20,735 nucleotides of DNA. It comes from Spirochaetota bacterium (GTDB taxonomy: Bacteria > Spirochaetota > UBA4802 > JAFGJZ01). Where the stretch lies: positions 1 to 20,735 of the forward strand of contig JAKJGA010000016.1 in assembly GCA_022704645.1 (NCBI GenBank), read 5' to 3'. The translations under genes and the position numbers were made by a program. Under the pieces are notes generated by a model. It saw only the letters and a program-made list of their open reading frames with translations, made no database searches and was not told the origin of the DNA. Numbering within the stretch: the stretch's first letter is position 1; every line of letters starts with the position of its first letter. This document shows, piece by piece, positions 1-5,725 of the stretch.

Positions 1-1342
1 AAAAAATGTCCGTTTTAAATACGAAGACGAAGTTCAGAAGTGGCTTGATCTGATACGGGGAGATTTTAAGGAAACTACTGTAGACAATCTTAAGATGGGC
101 GCGAAAAAACCTCCATTGCCTTTTTCTCACGCTCCATTGCTGAAAGTTCTTAATCATACTTTCTGGTTTCTTCCGACTGTCGCATCATGTCACGCTATGG
201 CTAAACTGCTCAAGCAAAGACAGAATGTTTTTTATCATGAATATGATGTTGTTATTGCCGCAGGTACTCATGCCGGTATCGGCGTTGAAGCGATGCCTCC
301 GGTGTTGGAAGCAATGACTGACAATCCTTTGGAATCAAAAACCATAACTCTTTCATGCGGAAAACTCACAACAGGTGTATCTGTTAAACCATGGACAGGA
401 ATTTTCATGCTCCGCAACTGTTCGAGTCCGGAAACATACTTTCAGTCGGCATTCAGAGTGCAGACCCCTTGGGTTATCCGCAACCCTGACAGCAAATCGC
501 CGAACAAAGAAGAAATTCTAAAGCGGGAATGTTATGTTTTTGATTTTGCACCCGACAGAGCATTGCGTCAGATAGCCGATTACAGCTGCCGTTTGAACGT
601 CAATGAATCAAACCCTGAGGCAAAGGTTGCGGAATTTATAAACTTTCTTCCGGTACTGGCTTATGACGGAAGTTCGATGAAACAGGTTGATGCCGCGGGT
701 GTTCTTGATATGGCAATGAGCGGAACTACCGCAACACTGCTTGCCAGAAGATGGGAAAGCGCGCTGCTCGTTAATGTCGATAACAATACTCTTGCGCGGC
801 TAATGGCAAATGAAAAAGCCATGAACGCATTGATGAGCATTGAAGGTTTTAGAAATCTGAATCAGGATATTGAAACCATAATCAATAAATCAGAAAGTGT
901 TAAAAAGGCAAAGAAGAAAGCCAATGATAAGCCGGTGTCGGCAAAAGAAGCTAAGAAAATTTCTGAGGAAGAAAAAGAATATCAGACTTTGCGTAAACAG
1001 ATTCAGGAGAAGCTGATAAAATTCGCCACACGGATACCCGTGTTTCTGTACTTAACTGATTTCCGTGAAAGAAGTCTGAAGGATGTAATTACTAAACTTG
1101 AGCCCGGTCTTTTTAAAAAAGTTACCGGTCTTGCAATAAAAGATTTTGAATTATTGGTAAGTCTCGGGCTTTTTAATTCGGCTTTAATGAATGACGCTGT
1201 TTATAAATTCAAGAGATATGAAGATTCAAGTTTATATTATACCGGTATCTATAAGCACCCGGGCGAGGATGTCGGTTTATATGACACGGTTATTTCTTCA
1301 AAGGATTATCAAAACAATTTCGAGAATATTGCAGAGAGTTGA
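1..1342 (+). CDS. C-terminal part of a restriction-type DEAD/DEAH helicase (left end cut by window)
   Basis: The reading frame is open from base 2 with no start in view, so this is the C-terminal ~446 residues of a larger protein; the ATG at 95 is internal. After the first ~30 residues the visible part carries a late helicase motif (LTTGVSVKPWTG) followed by YFQSAFRVQTPW, which fits the arginine-finger motif VI of SF2 helicases. A charged, lysine-rich stretch and the block KFATRIPVFLYLTDFRE follow. From memory, this arrangement is typical of large restriction-associated helicases (type III Res-like, sometimes annotated as GIY-YIG or DEAD-box restriction proteins). The nuclease or methylase part would lie upstream, outside the window. 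The role inferred is ATP-driven DNA translocation in defence. It is followed by 352 bp without genes. Confidence is good for the helicase relation and moderate for the restriction role. Confidence 0.6.
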   Translation, partial: KNVRFKYEDEVQKWLDLIRGDFKETTVDNLKMGAKKPPLPFSHAPLLKVLNHTFWFLPTVASCHAMAKLLKQRQNVFYHEYDVVIAAGTHAGIGVEAMPPVLEAMTDNPLESKTITLSCGKLTTGVSVKPWTGIFMLRNCSSPETYFQSAFRVQTPWVIRNPDSKSPNKEEILKRECYVFDFAPDRALRQIADYSCRLNVNESNPEAKVAEFINFLPVLAYDGSSMKQVDAAGVLDMAMSGTTATLLARRWESALLVNVDNNTLARLMANEKAMNALMSIEGFRNLNQDIETIINKSESVKKAKKKANDKPVSAKEAKKISEEEKEYQTLRKQIQEKLIKFATRIPVFLYLTDFRERSLKDVITKLEPGLFKKVTGLAIKDFELLVSLGLFNSALMNDAVYKFKRYEDSSLYYTGIYKHPGEDVGLYDTVISSKDYQNNFENIAES

Positions 1343-1694
1343 GTTCTGATATTTGAATATTTTCTCGTAGAAGGTTTGCTCAGGTGATACATGTATAGGC
1401 GCTTTTGAAAGTTTGCGCTTATGCATACTGCGGCTTCGAAATCGAACTAAAAAGTCTTTGACAAAAAATTAAATAAAATAAAATAGTAAACAATACCCGT
1501 CATATTAAACCGATCACAATGTAATAGCAAACGAACTATTTCCTGCATGGCTTCTTCTTCGAAGAACGGATAATTTATATGATTTATTCTTCGAATCAAA
1601 TAGAGAAGCGCGCATGGAGAAATTATAGAAAGAGCCTATGAACCATTGATTATCTGCTGACTTTTTTTGTGAACAAAAAACAGGAGGAATAAAA
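1343..1694. promoter_or_regulatory. Long leader upstream of the HU-like gene, with palindromes and a possible promoter
   Basis: No gene is evident in these 352 bp. A consensus -35 box TTGACA lies at 1458-1463 with an A/T-rich -10 candidate TAAAAT at 1479-1484; the 15-bp spacing is short, so the promoter is only possible. A perfect 12-bp palindrome TTCTTCGAAGAA is at 1555-1566, and its core TTCTTCGAA recurs at 1587-1595, so it may be a binding site. Just before the ribosome binding site is an A/T hairpin (TTTTTTGT at 1663-1670, ACAAAAAA at 1673-1680). One TTTGCTCAG copy at 1375-1383 matches the half-sites clustered at 2131-2245. Confidence 0.35.
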
Positions 1695-2090
1695 ATGGCA
1701 AAGAAAATTCAGGCAATTAACAAGTATTGTCCAAAGGTAAAGCTCGGAAAGACGGTACAGATGAAAGAGCTGGTTGAGTACATCTCTGACCGCACAGGCT
1801 TGAACAAGGGAGACATACAGATGGCGCTGAGCGAGATGTCATCGGCGGTGAAGTTCTTCAACAAAAGAGGAGAGGGAGTAAAGCTTGAAGGACTCGGCAT
1901 TTATCAGCCGACAATAGACCTTGAAGGAAACATCTCGGTAAGACACAGACTTGATATGGACGTAGAAAGCGCATTGAACGCGAAAGGCGCATATACGGGA
2001 GAAATTGAGAATAGAGACAACATCGGCAAAACTTCGGAACAACTGGTAGAGTTGTGGAATAAGGAAAATCCGCAGGATTTGGTCTCATAA
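1695..2090 (+). CDS. HU-like (HU/IHF-fold) DNA-binding protein
   Basis: The 131-residue protein has a basic N-terminus and then the HU helical part: KTVQMKELVEYISDRTGLNK followed by DIQMALSEMSSAVKFFNKRG (about residues 19-58). The block GVKLEGLGIYQPTI (about 61-74) matches the strand in HU proteins that usually reads as GFGTF. It is longer than classical HU (~90 residues) and lacks a clear proline-tipped DNA-intercalating arm, so it fits the divergent, longer HU-like group better than housekeeping HU. The start is supported by AGGAGG at 1682-1687, seven bases before the ATG. It is expected to bind DNA in the nucleoid, perhaps as a local regulator or island-associated architectural protein. 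It stands alone, with long non-coding gaps on both sides. Confidence 0.65.
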   Translation: MAKKIQAINKYCPKVKLGKTVQMKELVEYISDRTGLNKGDIQMALSEMSSAVKFFNKRGEGVKLEGLGIYQPTIDLEGNISVRHRLDMDVESALNAKGAYTGEIENRDNIGKTSEQLVELWNKENPQDLVS

Positions 2091-2130
2091 AGAGGCTGGA
2101 GTCGATAGAAACGGCTTAAATATGAACATC

Positions 2131-2245
2131 AATACAGTTTGCTCAGAGGAATGCCCCGGTTTGCAGTGAGGAAAAAGTAATTTGCTCTGAGCAAAAAAAA
2201 TTTTGCTCAGAGCAAACGGAGTGATTGCAGTGAGCAAACTGTATT
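2131..2245. repeat. Nested inverted-repeat cluster with TTTGCTC/GAGCAAA half-sites
   Basis: The 115 bp are bounded by a perfect 15-bp inverted repeat, AATACAGTTTGCTCA (2131-2145) and TGAGCAAACTGTATT (2231-2245). Inside, TTTGCTCTGAGCAAA (2181-2195) and TTTGCTCAGAGCAAA (2202-2216) are each near-perfect palindromes around a single base and are also reverse complements of each other. Together they can form a 16-bp stem (2181-2196 with 2201-2216) closed by a loop of four A. TTGCAGTGAG occurs as a direct repeat at 2161-2170 and 2225-2234. In all there are six TTTGCTC/GAGCAAA half-sites. The cluster lies between the HU-like gene and the SUKH-like gene. It could be an operator array, a small palindromic mobile element, or a bidirectional terminator-like structure; the sequence does not decide. 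Confidence 0.8.
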
Positions 2246-2322
2246 AAAATAAGAATTGTTTTGCGGATAACGGCTTGCGGCCGGAAATGCGAAGGATCAC
2301 TCACGGATTATACGGAGGATCT

Positions 2323-2724
2323 ATGACGGATGAGACCATAGAATTATATTTTGATACATTAGCTGAAAAATACGGAAACGAAGTGAGGTTAGCCGCCCCC
2401 GATAGTAATGAAGCGATATTGGAGCGTATTCCCGCGGCATTGGGTAATCTTTATCGGTATACATCGAAGGTAAATCTTCCATTCGGAGAGATATATCCGG
2501 TAGAAAAGGCGGTAAGGCAGTCCGAAAAAAATCCTTTTAGCCCCGATTGGTTTGTTTTTGGCAAGGATAAATACTTTTCATTCTGGCTATGTTCATATTC
2601 TCCGAATGAAGAGGGTTCAAGTTTTACATATTGGGATCATGAATCCGGAAATGAAATAGAAGAGGCTTTATGGAGTGATCTTGTATCATTTCTGACGGAA
2701 ATGGACGACGAATACGGAAGATAA
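2323..2724 (+). CDS. SUKH (SMI1/KNR4)-like immunity protein, orphan
   Basis: The start is placed at the ATG at 2323 because GGAGG lies at 2314-2318; an upstream in-frame TTG at 2275 has no such site. The 133-residue protein is acidic. It has the SUKH-like order of an N-terminal helix with a proline-containing turn, then WFVFGKDKYFSFWLCSY (76-92), FTYWDHESG (101-109) and a C-terminal helix ending ALWSDLVSFL (115-124). In SUKH proteins a W/F-x-F-G turn followed by a dipeptide-rich strand and a final 'FL' helix is usual, and many act as immunity proteins that neutralise polymorphic toxins. No cognate toxin is visible nearby, so this may be an orphan immunity gene. The family call rests on motif pattern only. 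Confidence 0.5.
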   Translation: MTDETIELYFDTLAEKYGNEVRLAAPDSNEAILERIPAALGNLYRYTSKVNLPFGEIYPVEKAVRQSEKNPFSPDWFVFGKDKYFSFWLCSYSPNEEGSSFTYWDHESGNEIEEALWSDLVSFLTEMDDEYGR

Positions 2725-2863
2725 TATGTACTTGAGGCTTTCCGAGTCTATGTATTGTTTAAAGCTTGCGGAGCATACATGGCTTCGCCCGGGCACCGCG
2801 CGGAACAAAGTGAGCATGGAGGGGAAGCGTTAACTTTCTATTATGTGACGTTTGAAAAAGTTA

Positions 2864-2899
2864 TTGATTAAATAAATATAACTATTATAATAAGTTATA
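2864..2899 (+). promoter_or_regulatory. Promoter of the TAC-like operon with a palindrome around the -10 box
   Basis: TTGATT (2864-2869) and a perfect TATAAT (2886-2891) are separated by 16 bp. Transcription would start near 2898, about 25 bases before the ATG at 2923. The -10 box sits between the arms of a 7-bp inverted repeat, TATAACT (2877-2883) and AGTTATA (2893-2899). This is the expected place for an operator that an antitoxin complex could use for autorepression, but the small partner protein has no obvious DNA-binding motif, so the repressor is unknown. The rest of the 2725-2922 gap holds no recognisable gene. Confidence 0.5.
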
Positions 2900-2922
2900 A
2901 TTATTCATTGTGAGAGAGAATA

Positions 2923-3456
2923 ATGCTTCTGTGTGTCGATGGATATCATGTTAATAGCATAAGTAAAACTGATATATTTATAAATTCTGATAGTTTAATC
3001 GAATCCTATGATACTGACTGGCTTGGAAATGGGATGTATTTCTGGGATAATATGTCAAATGCCCGATATTGGGCGAATGAGAAAAAAAGAAAAGATGGAG
3101 TAAATTGTTTACGTTTAGTTAAGGGAATAATAATACTTGATTCAATATTGGACTTGACCGATAATGATATAGTTACGATGGTTGACGAAATTTGGGCAAC
3201 TTACGTCAAAAAAAGAAGTTTATGTCCCAACAAACCTTCTGGGTCTAAACTAAATTGGATTTTTTCTTTTTTTGATGGTTTTTCCGACAAATACAAGGTA
3301 ATTAAAGCCCATGGTTCATATAAAAATGCAAAATTAGCGCATTTTTTTGTTGAGAAAACTTGTTATTTGGATTCACGTATTAAAACAATATATTGTGTTA
3401 GATGTAAGTCTAAAGTAGTTGAAAGAGAAGTTGTAGAGGTAATAAATTATGAATAA
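2923..3456 (+). CDS. Putative ADP-ribosyltransferase toxin of a toxin-antitoxin-chaperone system
   Basis: The 177-residue protein shows features of the ADP-ribosyltransferase (ART) family that includes DUF3990-like toxins. These are an N-terminal YHVNS (8-12) in the place of the usual 'YHGT/S' strand, LGNGMYFWDN (34-43) followed by ARYWA (47-51), then LDSILDL (72-78), PNKPSG (102-107), and a C-terminal FVEKTCYLD...IKTIYCVR (142-160). I infer H9, Y39/F40 and E144 as candidates for the H-Y-E catalytic set. The glycine after the histidine is replaced by V, so the protein is divergent. A promoter lies just upstream, a weak GAGAGAGAA precedes the ATG, and the stop overlaps the next ATG by 8 bases. 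With the SecB-like gene in the same unit, the inferred role is a toxin modifying RNA or protein with NAD as donor, as in CmdT. The region is strikingly AT-rich compared with the flanks. Confidence 0.55.
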   Translation: MLLCVDGYHVNSISKTDIFINSDSLIESYDTDWLGNGMYFWDNMSNARYWANEKKRKDGVNCLRLVKGIIILDSILDLTDNDIVTMVDEIWATYVKKRSLCPNKPSGSKLNWIFSFFDGFSDKYKVIKAHGSYKNAKLAHFFVEKTCYLDSRIKTIYCVRCKSKVVEREVVEVINYE

Positions 3457-3727
3457 AATTAAATCATTACAATATCTCGAAGAATGTTTGTTAAAAATAA
3501 GACAAATGTCGAGTGATGAAATTTGTCTCCAGGAAGAAAGAACTGGAGCGAATATCGTTTTGTCTTCTGAATCAATTGATAAATATGATTTTGATGTATT
3601 GTTTTCTTCAACATATAGTTCATATGATATGAATTTTATCGGCGGGCAATATTCAAAAGACACGAAAGATAATGATGACAAGCCAATGCCGAATTCAATT
3701 CTTAATACAATTTATTATGCAGCATGA
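3449..3727 (+). CDS. Small partner protein, candidate antitoxin of the TAC-like module
   Basis: I do not recognise this 92-residue protein as a family. Its ATG lies inside the end of the toxin-like gene (shared bases ATGAATAA, 3449-3456), which implies translational coupling. The N-terminus (MNKIKSLQYLEECLLKIRQM) looks helical, the middle is acidic, and the C-terminus (about 66-92, including NFIGGQYSKD and ILNTIYYAA) is probably unstructured with a hydrophobic end. In TAC systems the antitoxin carries a C-terminal chaperone-addiction segment that is aggregation-prone unless SecB-like chaperone holds it. The hydrophobic tail and the position between toxin and chaperone fit that role. The function is inferred from gene order only. 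Confidence 0.5.
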   Translation: MNKIKSLQYLEECLLKIRQMSSDEICLQEERTGANIVLSSESIDKYDFDVLFSSTYSSYDMNFIGGQYSKDTKDNDDKPMPNSILNTIYYAA

Positions 3728-3744
3728 TTTGGTAAAAGTAATAA

Positions 3745-4134
3745 ATGAAAGAAAGTAATTTTCAATTAAAAGAACAAAGGCTATTGTCTATAAAGTATGA
3801 TTTTAACGAATCGTTTGAATCTGATTCTATACAATTAGATATTTCGTCTAATATAGAAATTGCTAAGAATGAAGAGAAGCAAATAGCATTTGTAAAACTT
3901 ACAATGAACGTCTTTAGTACTAAAGAAATAAAAGATGTTCCCTTTAAGATTTCAGTTACAAATAGAGGAGTTTTTTCTTGGAAAGACTATGATGAAAAAG
4001 CACTAGAAACATTATTGAATTATAATGCACCTGCAATTCTATTGTCGTATCAACGTTCAGTTGTTTCTCAAATAACAGCATTTTCTTCGATTACCCCTCT
4101 GATCTTGCCTTTATTTGATTTTACAAAGAACTAA
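3745..4134 (+). CDS. SecB-like chaperone
   Basis: The 129-residue protein ends with a clear SecB-family signature: GVFSW (75-79), then a helix with YNAPAILLSYQRSVVSQITA (93-112) and the C-terminal strand block PLILPLFDF (118-126). In SecB proteins the same order occurs (…G.f…, then a helix with P, LFPYaR…, and a terminal LP.inF/pvNF). The N-terminal half is less conserved but predicts the β-sheet fold. The organism's housekeeping secB is not visible here, and this gene lies 17 bases after the small partner gene in the same AT-rich unit. That is the arrangement of SecB-like chaperones in TAC systems, where they protect the antitoxin rather than export precursors. Start ATG 3745 has only a weak ribosome binding site, consistent with coupling to the upstream gene. 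Confidence 0.7.
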   Translation: MKESNFQLKEQRLLSIKYDFNESFESDSIQLDISSNIEIAKNEEKQIAFVKLTMNVFSTKEIKDVPFKISVTNRGVFSWKDYDEKALETLLNYNAPAILLSYQRSVVSQITAFSSITPLILPLFDFTKN

Positions 4135-4341
4135 TTTTTTAAATGTCATCTGACTCTCATTAAAGTATTTTGGACAGTCAATCGCAAGAGAAGTCAATAG
4201 AAAATCATTTTAAGTTTATAATACTTCTTAAGTTGAATGAAGCCGAACCTCAAACATGCTTGCAGGTAATTATCAGCAGTTAATTGATTCATGTTATGAT
4301 GCTGAATAAACATATTTATGAGTTGGTTTTCGCAGGCGCTG

Positions 4342-4755
4342 CTAATTCCATTTTATATTGTTTTTCCAATACTTATCATTCTTAAAATATGATATTGCTA
4401 TTTTTTTCAGCTCTGCAATAGTTTTCGGCGGATTTACAATCACATATTGCTTTTTATTTTCCTGATAAAGAGCTGAGAGTCCGTCTGTCGGATCAAGACT
4501 TCCGCTAACTTCCATATAATCTTTATTTTCTTTTTCTATTATTACCTGATAAAAATTATTCCAATCTAACGAATCTATTAATTCAATAATCATTTTTTCG
4601 GTGGATTCATTCGATATAATTTTTTCTGAAGATCCATAGTCTGATAATAATATTAACTTCATCCCGTTACTTTCCTTTTTATCGGAACTGGCTGAATTAC
4701 CGGAAAATAACAATAAAATTAAAGAAAAAATAGTAATGAGACTTGTTCTATTCAT
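4342..4755 (-). CDS. Exported small protein resembling immunity proteins
   Basis: The real gene starts at the ATG whose complement is 4753-4755. It gives 137 residues with an N-terminal signal segment (SLITIFSLILLLFSG, ~5-19) and a small-residue stretch after it (NSASS), with no lipobox cysteine. The mature part has LIDSLDWNNFYQVII (59-73), DYMEVSGSLDPTDGLS (79-94) and an end with AISYFKNDKYWKNNIKW (120-136). This pattern, a short β strand carrying V-x-G-S and a terminal Y-F-x-x-D-x-x-W-x-x-x-I-x-W, resembles small toxin-immunity-like proteins seen by me in other bacteria, but I cannot name a family. An in-frame ATG at residue 32 would give a cytosolic form. A much longer frame runs upstream through the repeat region and is not accepted. 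Confidence 0.5.
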   Translation of the reverse strand: MNRTSLITIFSLILLLFSGNSASSDKKESNGMKLILLSDYGSSEKIISNESTEKMIIELIDSLDWNNFYQVIIEKENKDYMEVSGSLDPTDGLSALYQENKKQYVIVNPPKTIAELKKIAISYFKNDKYWKNNIKWN

Positions 4756-5249
4756 AATTAAACCTTTGTAAATTTCACCGGTGTGCTGAAAATCAGAGAC
4801 TCCGTGATCACCAAAATCTTTATGAATAATCTTTCTAAGAATGTCAAATCCAAAAAAAACGCCTACCGCAGGGAAAATTATATGTGCCCTCTCCCAGAAT
4901 GAAGCACAAATTGGCAAAGCCAAAAAAGCTTTTCTTGGGAGAGGGCTTTCTGGCATGATTAACTGCTCCAGAAAAAGACGAATGAACAAAAAAACCTGAA
5001 AACGTCGTGCCCGGCGCGACACATTTTTCGCGCAGACTATCGCAGTCATTACAAAGTAATGCGCGATAGTTCTGTCGCGACAAAGAGCGGGAGGGGGTTG
5101 CAAAGGGGCGAGGGTCGGCGATTGAGACCTTCGCCCCTTTGATCTTCTGCATGACACCATGCGAAAACCGGGTAAAGGGCGTGGAACGCCCTTTGAAATT
5201 ATTGCATGATCCATGCGAAATCGGATTACAAAGGCGTCAGCCTCAAATT
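4756..5249. other. Repeat-rich intergenic region with stem-loops, no gene seen
   Basis: This 494-bp stretch separates the exported immunity-like gene from the RelE-type toxin gene. It holds an 11-bp inverted repeat GCCCTCTCCCA (4886-4896) / TGGGAGAGGGC (4936-4946), whose loop contains a further small hairpin TTGGCAAAGCCAA. It also holds the first copy of the 200-bp direct repeat (4998-5197). After it comes a short hairpin GCATG/CATGC (5204-5216) and the tail ATTACAAAGGCGTCAG (5225-5240), which is close to ATCACAAAGGCGCCAG at 6194-6209 in the second copy. Open frames through it are incidental to the repeat. Confidence 0.6.
4998..5197. repeat. 200-bp structured direct repeat, copy 1
   Basis: The sequence from GAAAACGTCG to CGCCCTTTGAA is, by base-by-base comparison, identical to 5962-6161 (offset 964). 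It contains three stem-loops: ACTATCGC (5036-5043)/GCGATAGT (5063-5070) with an inner CATTAC-AAA-GTAATG (5047-5061); CAAAGGGGCGA (5101-5111)/TCGCCCCTTTG (5131-5141); and AAAGGGCGT-GGA-ACGCCCTTT (5174-5194). It is distinctly more GC-rich than the surrounding genes. Possibilities are a miniature mobile element, an island-specific spacer repeat, or a structured RNA. Confidence 0.9.
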
Positions 5250-5519
5250 CTATTTATAAACATCACCGCGGAAATCGATTGAGTCTATGAAAATATAATT
5301 ATTCTCAAGATCAAGTTTGAAGATAATGCGTACTTTTCCTTTTCTTAACCTGCTGTATCCTTTCCATTTCCCTGTAAGATTCTTGATGCTAATACTGACA
5401 GTTTCGCCCTTTTGCTTTCTTATGATTTTTTTAATTTCTAAAACGATTCCGGGTTCTATTTTGGGGTTTTTCTCTAGAAATTTATCAGCCTCTTTAGAGA
5501 AAACTATTCGAAAGATCAT
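5250..5519 (-). CDS. RelE/ParE-family toxin
   Basis: The 89-residue protein has the RelE/ParE superfamily layout: N-terminal strand MIFRIVFSKEADKFLEK, two helices, then LTGKWKGYSRLRKGKVRIIF (48-67), the family's central 'L-x-G-x-W-x-G-x-x-R-x-R-x-G-x-x-R-x-x-F' strand pair, and the ending IDFRGDVYK. In RelE enzymes the basic residues and a C-terminal tyrosine support ribosome-dependent mRNA cleavage; ParE members instead target gyrase. The sequence does not settle which activity applies. Length is typical. Its ATG overlaps the antitoxin stop by four bases (ATGA), so the two are co-translated from a minus-strand operon. The pair lies between two identical 200-bp repeats. Confidence 0.85.
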   Translation of the reverse strand: MIFRIVFSKEADKFLEKNPKIEPGIVLEIKKIIRKQKGETVSISIKNLTGKWKGYSRLRKGKVRIIFKLDLENNYIFIDSIDFRGDVYK

Positions 5520-5725
5520 ATTGTTATGGTTTCAACTCTTCCGGCACGTTTTTTGCGCGGTGATTTTCCGTAGAGGTTCTCGATGTCATTCATCTCTTCA
5601 TCGGAAACTTCCGGAAACTGCTTCAAAAAGTTTTTGGTTTTATTTTCGTTTTCTTCGCGGATAGCCTCATGAACAGCATCTTTCACGATGGAGAAAATTT
5701 CTTTTTTAGTCAGAGTTGTTTGCAT
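5516..5725 (-). CDS. Antitoxin partner of the RelE/ParE-type toxin
   Basis: The protein has 69 residues. Its first half is helical and acidic/basic mixed (TKKEIFSIVKDAVHEAIREE, 6-25), with KFPEVSDEEMN-like charge (KQFPEVSDEEMNDIENLYG, 35-53) in the middle and a basic tail KSPRKKRAGR (54-63). It lies first in the operon and directly upstream of the toxin with a 4-base overlap, the usual antitoxin position. No ribbon-helix-helix or Phd/YefM signature is clear, so the family is not named. A ribosome binding site GAGGG lies about ten bases before the ATG. On the minus strand a TATAAT (5766-5771 of the plus coordinates) lies upstream, without a convincing -35 box. Confidence 0.75.
   Translation of the reverse strand: MQTTLTKKEIFSIVKDAVHEAIREENENKTKNFLKQFPEVSDEEMNDIENLYGKSPRKKRAGRVETITI

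Noticed and set aside
2131..2245. CRISPR array
   Set aside because: The repeats are inverted and irregularly spaced with no uniform spacers.
4135..4341. Possible gene remnant or transposase end in the 207-bp gap
   Set aside because: Short open frames were checked by eye and none had a recognisable motif or start site.
4756..5214. A long minus-strand reading frame that extends the exported gene upstream through the repeat (290 residues)
   Set aside because: The added part lies in the repeat and stem-loop region, reads as low-quality sequence and appears again at the second copy; the signal peptide and ATG near 4755 give the real start.
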